Below are positions 4,935-9,428 of a DNA stretch of 9,428 bases, piece after piece. The notes below the pieces were generated by a model. It searched no databases, had not been told where the DNA came from, and was given only the letters and a program-made list of their open reading frames with translations. The DNA lies in the NCBI GenBank assembly GCA_001797845.1, contig MGQN01000017.1, forward strand, positions 13,874 through 23,301, in the 5' to 3' direction. How positions within the stretch are numbered: position 1 is the stretch's first letter; each line of letters opens with the position of its first letter. The stretch is from Deltaproteobacteria bacterium RBG_16_44_11. Its GTDB lineage: Bacteria; Desulfobacterota; Syntrophia; Syntrophales; Smithellaceae. The translations under genes and the position numbers were made by a program.

Positions 4935-5927
4935 ATGAAGAAAAAGATGGGTAAAGTTTTCAGGATCGTATTATTGGTATCGTTTATTTTTATCACGGCA
5001 ACTGTTTTGGCCTTGCCTGCTTTTGCCTCGGATACTTCGTGGGCAACGAAATATCCGATTATTATGGCTCACGGAATGGGTTTTATAGCAACTCCCGTAT
5101 ACCCGAATAGCTTTCCCGGGATAGGTGAAGCCCTGACAGCAAAGGGCGCCAAGGTCTATTTTACAAATGTGGATTCCCTTGCGTCAACTCGTCAAAAGGC
5201 TGAGCAGTTTAAGGCACAGTTTCTACAAATCAAAGCAGCTACCGGTGCCGCGAAATTTAACATCATCGGGCACTCTCACGGAGGCCTCTATACCCGTGAT
5301 GCCATCACGAATCTGGGTCTCTATCCCTACGTGGCCAGCCTTACCACCGTGGATAGTCCGCACAGAGGCTCGAAAATTGCTCAAACAATGGTTGATATAA
5401 AGAGGTTAGTTCCGGCACTCGCCGAGATGATGGCCGGCATGGTACCCTTTGCCGGCGATCAGAGTCAATTGGATATAAATATCCTTAACCTATCCGAAGA
5501 TTACATGAACCGCGTTTTTAATCCAAATACGCCCAATAAGTCGGGCATTTACTATCAGAGTTGGACTGGAGCATTTAGAGACTACAATATATTTTCTATG
5601 TTATCGTATTTCTTAAACATGTTAACGCAGTCGTTGGGCGGCACACTCGAGCAGCCATCAACTCCACAGCAATATGTTGCCGCTTTTCACAAGGCTTTGC
5701 CCGCTCTGGCGACTGAAATGTGGCTCCTGTGGGCAGGATTCAATGACGGGCTGGTGACGGATGACTCGGCAAAATGGGGCTACTTCAGGGGCACTGAGTT
5801 TGGTTCCTGGTGGAGTCACGGCGTAGATCACCTTGATATGGTTAATCTTAATTCCAACGGCGTCTCGTTCGATGTCGTTGGCGGCTATGTAAACATTGCT
5901 AAGGGTTTAAAGTCGAAAGGTTATTAG
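4935..5927 (+). CDS. Secreted triacylglycerol lipase, family I.1/I.2-like
   Basis: This is a 330-residue alpha/beta hydrolase that hydrolyses ester bonds of long-chain acylglycerols. Residues 1-31 are a signal peptide ending L-P-A-F-A, with cleavage predicted before SDTSW. P-I-I-M-A-H-G-M-G-F (41-50) is the oxyanion-hole HG region. G-H-S-H-G (112-116) is the nucleophile elbow with Ser114. N-D-G-L-V (270-274) supplies the likely acid Asp271, and D-H-L-D-M-V-N (298-304) supplies His299. By family analogy Asp301 would help bind calcium. These motifs match the Pseudomonas/Burkholderia lipases that need a Lif foldase, and two foldase genes follow. Unlike many of those lipases it has no cysteine at all, hence no disulfide. 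The start ATG at 4935 follows GGAGGGAGGG and gives a clean signal peptide; an in-frame ATG at 4890 would add 15 non-signal residues. Confidence 0.93.
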   Translation: MKKKMGKVFRIVLLVSFIFITATVLALPAFASDTSWATKYPIIMAHGMGFIATPVYPNSFPGIGEALTAKGAKVYFTNVDSLASTRQKAEQFKAQFLQIKAATGAAKFNIIGHSHGGLYTRDAITNLGLYPYVASLTTVDSPHRGSKIAQTMVDIKRLVPALAEMMAGMVPFAGDQSQLDINILNLSEDYMNRVFNPNTPNKSGIYYQSWTGAFRDYNIFSMLSYFLNMLTQSLGGTLEQPSTPQQYVAAFHKALPALATEMWLLWAGFNDGLVTDDSAKWGYFRGTEFGSWWSHGVDHLDMVNLNSNGVSFDVVGGYVNIAKGLKSKGY

Positions 5928-5952
5928 ATCGATTTTTTTCCATTCACTCTCG

Positions 5953-5995
5953 TTAGAAAGGGAAAGGGGATACCATATCCACTTTCCCTTTCTAA
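5953..5995 (+). terminator. Long perfect hairpin after the lipase gene
   Basis: TTAGAAAGGGAAAG (5953-5966) pairs perfectly with CTTTCCCTTTCTAA (5982-5995). The 15-nt interior can extend it through GGATA/TATCC. It is followed by TTATAATAG, not a T-run, so it may be a partial terminator or an mRNA-protecting stem between lipase and foldase genes rather than a strict stop. Confidence 0.55.
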
Positions 5996-6061
5996 TTATA
6001 ATAGAAGTGCGTTGCCTGATCCGCAACAATCCGCGGCGGAGAGAACCAAGCTTTGCCTGGT

Positions 6062-6090
6062 TTGCCATAATCTTAATTTCATGATACTTT
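6062..6090 (+). promoter_or_regulatory. Promoter candidate for the foldase genes
   Basis: TTGCCA (6062-6067), 17 nt, TACTTT (6085-6090), with TGA just before the -10 as an extended -10 element. It would allow the foldases to be expressed independently of the lipase despite the hairpin at 5953-5995. The -10 is weak. Confidence 0.28.
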
Positions 6091-6121
6091 TTCCCACATC
6101 GAGTCGGAGGCTGAATTGAAT

Positions 6122-7117
6122 ATGTCCAAGAAGAAGAGGTTCTTTCTTATTCTGATAATCGCTGCAATCTCCGCTTTCGCTGCCCTCGTTGCCTTTCGCC
6201 TGATAAATTACCTGAATTACGAGGTTGCGAAGCATTATGTAGAAAATTATTATATTTTTGATAAAAACTTTCCGGGCAATCCCCAAAAACCGTCTGCCTC
6301 GAGCAACACATTGCTTTCAGATGGCACGGCTACAGGGAAAACACTGGAATTATTTCGATTCCTTCAACAGAGATTTGCCGTAAAATCTATTAATGAATTG
6401 GAGGAACACTTTAATAAAGTGCGGCAGTATCTTGATGGCAGATTGAGTGCATCTGGCGCCTCGAGGCTTTTTGAGATGTATAAGAAATATATGGAGTGCG
6501 TGATAGAGATCGCAAACAATCCGAAATATGGGGTAAAGACTCCTGATCCCAAAATCATTCTTATACTGCTTTACAAGGGACATAATTTCAGGAGGGATAG
6601 GCTGGGCAAGGAAAACGCCGATGCGCTCTTCGGCATGGACGTTAAGGAAAGAGAGTATCTCCTCAGAAGATCGTTGATCATCGGCGACAATACCCTTTAC
6701 GGAAAAGAAAAGGAAAACAGATTACAGGAGCTGAAAAGCGACATGTGGAGCGACGCAGTGATTTCAATTGGAGAAGATAACGTGCCCTATAATCGGTATC
6801 AGCTCAAAATACAGTTGTATCGGAAAGACCTTGCCGAATGGGGCGAGAGGGAGCGCAAGCTTAAGATAGAAGAATTCCGGAAAGAATTTTTTTCTAAGGA
6901 ACAAATAAAGAGATTACGTGAGGTTGATGATCAAATTGCCAAGGAAAAAACTAATATTGAGCGCTATCGCGCCTCAGAAAAGGATATATCAAATTTAAAA
7001 AATATGACTCAAGAAGAAAAAGACAAAAAGATTAAAACATTGCAGGATGAATTTTTCGGCGGCGAGGCGGATGCTTTCCGTCGCCGCGAGGCAATGCGCA
7101 AGGGCGCTGAAAAATAG
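6122..7117 (+). CDS. lifO: Lipase chaperone (Lif/foldase), first copy
   Basis: This is a 331-residue protein anchored by one N-terminal membrane helix (about residues 6-27) after a basic MSKKKR start. A variable linker (G-N-P-Q-K-P-S-A-S-S) leads to a long helical periplasmic domain. T-L-E-L-F-R-F-L-Q-Q-R-F takes the place of the family's R-x2-F-D-Y-x-L-S-A motif. Further family features are R-Q-Y-L-D-G-R-L-S-A-S-G-A, L-G-K-E-N-A-D-A-L-F-G, Y-N-R-Y-Q-L-K-I-Q-L-Y and the C-terminal F-F-G-G-E-A-D-A-F-R-R-R. Lif proteins wrap around their lipase in the periplasm and drive its last folding step. It follows the lipase by 194 bp, with a hairpin between. GGAGG (6106-6110) is 11 nt before ATG 6122 and 5 nt before an in-frame TTG at 6116, so either start is possible. 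The N-terminal motif is degenerate, so the family call rests on the whole pattern and on context. Confidence 0.85.
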   Translation: MSKKKRFFLILIIAAISAFAALVAFRLINYLNYEVAKHYVENYYIFDKNFPGNPQKPSASSNTLLSDGTATGKTLELFRFLQQRFAVKSINELEEHFNKVRQYLDGRLSASGASRLFEMYKKYMECVIEIANNPKYGVKTPDPKIILILLYKGHNFRRDRLGKENADALFGMDVKEREYLLRRSLIIGDNTLYGKEKENRLQELKSDMWSDAVISIGEDNVPYNRYQLKIQLYRKDLAEWGERERKLKIEEFRKEFFSKEQIKRLREVDDQIAKEKTNIERYRASEKDISNLKNMTQEEKDKKIKTLQDEFFGGEADAFRRREAMRKGAEK

Positions 7118-7211
7118 TTGAATAGGGCAGAATCCGAAGAATGATTCAATTCGTTTATGGAGGTTCTGCAAAACGGGCAGCAATATTTTTAATATTCAAA
7201 AGAGAATTTTT

Positions 7212-8276
7212 ATGGATAACAAGAAAATAATAACCGCCACTACCATTGTCGTTGTATTAACCATTATTATTGTCATCATCAACCATACCCTGCGCAATAA
7301 ATCGGATCAGGAATTCGGCTCTGATAAGGCTTACCGGGAGCAGTTAAACAAGAGCGCGTCACTTCTCGGATTGGGTGCTTCCGATCAGGAGGCTGTAAGA
7401 AAATACTTTTCGGGCGGTAAGGATTTTGGCAAGGAGAAAATCAAACAGCACTTTACAGGCACTATCGTCAATGAGGATACATTGGATTTTTTTCGGTATA
7501 TGGATGATCTGTTTAAAAATTCTAAAGACCTCAATGATAATCTCAACAGCGCCCGTCAATATCTTTACTCGGTTTTTTCTCCCGAGCAGGCCCAACTGAT
7601 GCTGGAGCTGTACCGGAAACATCTGACAATTCAAATTGATTCTTACGATTCGAAAAGAGACAAGGAAATCCCCCAAACCCCGGAGGAAGCTATAGCGAAC
7701 CTCTACAAACTGCAGGAATCCCGGCGTGCGATCTTTGGCAGGGAAAATGCGGACATAATTTTTGGCAATAGTGTCAGGGCTGAAGAATACACCATCAGGC
7801 GCAATGCCATCATTACGGACAGCAATATGACCGGTCTGGAAAAGGAAAGAAAACTCAGCATTCTTAATGAAAGCATATGGGGCACGGATACCGCTCCCTT
7901 TGAAGTTAACACAACGCCCTATCAGCAATATCAGGGGAAATTGCAGCTTTACAGTAAAGATTTTTCTGAATTGCGCACGGAAGAAGAAAAAGAGGCCTTA
8001 AGACAGCAATTACAAAGACAAACACTTTCCGCGGAAGATATCCAGAAACTGGCGGATGTTGACCGTGAGCTTGCCGAAGAGAAGAAAACCAAGGAACAAT
8101 ATTATGCTCGTGAAAAAGAAATCCTCAACGACCCGAGCATCAGCCAGGAAACTAAAGACATGAAGATTCGCGAGCTTCAGGATGCCACGTTTGGTGAAGA
8201 AGCCGAAGCTTTCCGGAGGCGGCAGACTATTCAGAAAGAAACAGAGCTACTTACAAAAGGATCGCTTACCCATTAA
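7212..8276 (+). CDS. lifO: Lipase chaperone (Lif/foldase), second copy
   Basis: This is a 354-residue paralogue of the preceding gene, with the same architecture: a membrane helix (about residues 5-24), a linker, and a long helical domain. Shared landmarks, in order, are D-F-F-R-Y-M-D-D-L-F, A-R-Q-Y-L, F-G-R-E-N-A-D-I-I-F-G, Y-Q-Q-Y-Q-G-K-L-Q-L-Y, and F-G-E-E-A-E-A-F-R-R-R near the end. Side-by-side reading shows the order is conserved but the sequences are clearly diverged, so this is not a recent duplication. The linker region is longer (S-L-L-G-L-G-A-S-D-Q-E-A and onward). It starts 94 bp after the first foldase with only a weak AGAGA ribosome site. It may serve the same lipase, a second lipase elsewhere, or act jointly with the first copy. 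Confidence 0.84.
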   Translation: MDNKKIITATTIVVVLTIIIVIINHTLRNKSDQEFGSDKAYREQLNKSASLLGLGASDQEAVRKYFSGGKDFGKEKIKQHFTGTIVNEDTLDFFRYMDDLFKNSKDLNDNLNSARQYLYSVFSPEQAQLMLELYRKHLTIQIDSYDSKRDKEIPQTPEEAIANLYKLQESRRAIFGRENADIIFGNSVRAEEYTIRRNAIITDSNMTGLEKERKLSILNESIWGTDTAPFEVNTTPYQQYQGKLQLYSKDFSELRTEEEKEALRQQLQRQTLSAEDIQKLADVDRELAEEKKTKEQYYAREKEILNDPSISQETKDMKIRELQDATFGEEAEAFRRRQTIQKETELLTKGSLTH

Positions 8277-8353
8277 CCCTGAATTAATCTTGCTTTTTAA
8301 CCTCTATACCTTAAATTCAATTGGTGTTTTTGCACTGGTTAACGGCATAATAA

Positions 8354-8485
8354 CTGGATTCCCGTTTGCCCAGGCATACCCGGCATACGCCGGGCTGCGG
8401 ACTGAAGGAATGACAGCAAGATGTCTCCCCAGGCACGCGTGACCTTCAGGTTATTCGCCGGGCTCTGCGTCCGGGGTTCGACATG
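8354..8485. repeat. Dispersed intergenic hairpin repeat, copy E
   Basis: ACTGGATTCCCG (8353-8364), CCCGGC-ATAC-GCCGGG (8379-8394), ACTGAAGGAATGACAGCAA (8401-8419) and the inverted motif TGACCTTCAGGTT (8440-8452) follow one another, ending near GGGGTTCGACATGAC. It separates the convergent second foldase and selenoprotein genes. Confidence 0.7.
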
Positions 8486-8510
8486 ACATCTAAAGTAACC
8501 CGCACGACTT

Positions 8511-9107
8511 TCATTTCGTTTTATCGAGAAGATTACGGAATGCTTCAATCGGCTGAGCCCCAACGATTTTATATTTGTTCTCTATAATAAACAGGGGCAC
8601 TCCCGTTAAGTTAATCAACTGCCCTTCTTTTCCGGCTTCATTCAACCGTGACTGATAACGGCCATCCAAGACGGCACTGCGCGTTTCCTTTTCATTAAGG
8701 CCGCTTTTTCCTGCAACAGCGGCAATAACATCCAGGTTGCCGATATCCAGACCTTCTGTAAAATAAGCATGAAAGATGTTCTCATGAAAAGCATCATACC
8801 GGCCCAGATCACGGGCAAATTCAGCGGCCATAAGCGCTGATCTGGAATTGGAAAGGAGTGTTCGGTTACCGAAGACAACCCCCACTTCAAGGCCTCGTGC
8901 TCGCAATTGCTCATAAAATGAAGAGAGGTCATAACCCTTGAATCTCTCGGAGACCAGTACTCCCGCGGGCGGCGTTTCCGGATGAAGCTCGTAACTCACC
9001 CACGTATCTTCAATTTCGTATTCTTTTTTCAACTGGTCGACAATGCCCTTGCCGATATAACAGAAGGGTCAGATATAGTCGGAAAATATTTTGAAGTTGA
9101 TCATCAT
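8511..9107 (-). CDS. FrnE-like DsbA-family oxidoreductase with a UGA-encoded selenocysteine
   Basis: The frame from ATG at 9107 encodes 198 residues if the single internal TGA (9069-9071, codon 13) is read as selenocysteine: MMINFKIFSDYI-U-PFCYIGK. FrnE/DsbA-family relatives have C-P-F-C at exactly this place, so the TGA replaces the first, nucleophilic active-site cysteine. The rest fits the family: E-L-H-P-E-T-P-P-A-G near residue 40, a helical insertion with D-A-F-H-E-N-I-F-H-A-Y-F, the cis-proline loop L-T-G-V-P-L-F-I-I, and the closing V-G-A-Q-P-I-E-A-F-R-N-L-L. It would be a cytoplasmic thiol/selenol redox enzyme; no signal peptide is seen. A candidate SECIS hairpin lies at 9037-9055. 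The ribosome site is weak (GGCGAG), and ATG 9104 is an alternative. A conventional start at TTG 9032 would leave no active site. The alternative reading, an inactivated gene, is less likely because the rest of the frame is intact and family-like. Confidence 0.87.
9037..9055 (-). promoter_or_regulatory. Candidate bacterial SECIS hairpin
   Basis: On the minus strand UCGGCAA-GGGCA-UUGUCGA forms a 7-bp stem (one G-U pair) with a 5-nt loop that begins GGG. Exactly 20 nt separate the UGA from the first loop base, inside the range used in models of bacterial SECIS elements, which also ask for G at the start of the apical loop. SelB would bind it to deliver Sec-tRNA. It lies within the coding sequence, as bacterial SECIS elements do. 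Confidence 0.6.
9069..9071 (-). other. UGA codon read as selenocysteine (Sec13)
   Basis: This is the in-frame TGA between ATC and CCC in the DsbA-family gene. It sits where relatives have the first Cys of C-P-F-C. Reading it as a stop would leave a 12-residue peptide and a headless downstream frame. Confidence 0.8.
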
Positions 9108-9146
9108 TTCACGCTTTACTCGCCGTGTTTGGCGCTGTTTTTCTTG

Positions 9147-9428
9147 CTACTGGCCGGGGATAACGATGCGGGAAGATTCCTGACGCTGTATTTCTTTGGC
9201 CTCGGCAATCATCGCCTGAACCGTTTTATCAATGGCCGCGGGCAACTTATCCGCTGCTTCGCTCAGAGTCTTCGCGCCTTCGATGACACACTGAACCGGA
9301 ATCGGTCCATTGGGGGTCATCAGTTGAGTCATCCCGGTAAAGACAGGCTCTCTAGTCTCATCAATAGAACCGTCAATCCTGACCGGCGTAAGGCATCGGA
9401 TGGTGGCAAATGTAAGGTCGGTGAAAGT
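9147..9428 (-). CDS. Conserved-looking protein of unknown function, C-terminal part
   Basis: The frame is open from the right edge to TAG at 9147, giving the last 93 residues; the start lies outside the window. It begins T-F-T-D-L-T-F-A-T-I-R-C-L-T-P-V-R-I-D-G and includes T-R-E-P-V-F-T-G-M-T-Q-L-M-T-P-N-G-P-I-P-V-Q-C-V, a beta-rich part. A helical tail follows (A-K-T-L-S-E-A-A-D-K-L-P-A-A-I-D-K-T-V-Q-A-M). There is no membrane segment or catalytic signature. It is probably a small cytoplasmic protein; I do not recognise a named family. It lies 39 bp upstream of the selenoprotein gene on the same strand, so the two are likely co-transcribed. The methionine at 9332 is internal, not the start, because the frame continues without interruption to 9428. 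Confidence 0.75.
   Translation of the reverse strand, partial: TFTDLTFATIRCLTPVRIDGSIDETREPVFTGMTQLMTPNGPIPVQCVIEGAKTLSEAADKLPAAIDKTVQAMIAEAKEIQRQESSRIVIPGQ

Noticed and set aside
7141..7230. 29-codon ORF between the two foldases
   Set aside because: It overlaps the start of the second foldase, has no ribosome site and no recognisable composition.
7359..7928. 189-codon minus frame within the second foldase
   Set aside because: It is antisense to a full-length gene with clear family landmarks; a shadow frame.
8511..9032. DsbA-like gene starting at TTG 9032
   Set aside because: This start lacks the active-site region; the frame upstream encodes a family-like N-terminus interrupted only by the TGA at the catalytic cysteine position.

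Overview
The window looks like a chromosomal stretch from an anaerobic deltaproteobacterium (Desulfobacterota, perhaps Syntrophus/Smithella-like). This is an inference. It rests on moderate GC content, many CTGGATTCC...GGAATGAC-type dispersed hairpin repeats between genes, a probable selenocysteine codon, and an HEPN/MNT pair. No rRNA, tRNA, CRISPR array or intact transposon is visible. The genes are loosely packed and the intergenic spaces are rich in repeats and gene fossils.

Layout. Positions 1-807 (minus) hold the N-terminal part of an Fsr-like MFS transporter that runs off the left edge. Positions 808-1330 hold a repeat, a minus-strand unit made of a TTGACA promoter, a 31-codon ORF and a terminator, and a truncated second copy of the C-terminus of the exported Sm-like gene found 1 kb further right. 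Positions 1405-2083 (minus) hold an HEPN gene broken by a one-base frameshift, overlapping an MNT nucleotidyltransferase. Positions 2229-4282 (minus) hold small genes separated by repeats: an exported Sm-like protein, a zinc-ribbon protein, a membrane-anchored OB-fold-like protein and an NTF2/SnoaL-like protein. A collapsed second copy of the SnoaL gene lies at about 3096-3182. Positions 4283-4934 hold one tiny ORF and the leader of the next gene.

Positions 4935-8276 (plus) form the best-defined functional module. It contains a secreted triacylglycerol lipase (family I.1/I.2-like, GHSHG nucleophile elbow), a long hairpin, and then two consecutive membrane-anchored lipase chaperones (Lif/foldases). 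The lipase would be exported with a signal peptide and folded in the periplasm by one or both foldases.

Positions 8511-9107 (minus) encode a FrnE-like DsbA-family oxidoreductase. Its first active-site cysteine codon is an in-frame TGA, giving a U-P-F-C centre in place of C-P-F-C. A small hairpin with a G-rich loop lies 20 nt downstream, as expected for a bacterial SECIS. A conventional gene caller would truncate this gene to begin at 9032 and lose the active site. The window ends in the C-terminal part of a conserved-looking unknown protein upstream of it.

The main points for a second look are the probable selenoprotein, the doubled foldase next to one lipase, the exported Sm-like protein with a fossil copy differing only at synonymous sites, the frameshifted HEPN gene, and a short ACCT-N2-AGGT hairpin motif recurring inside the repeats.
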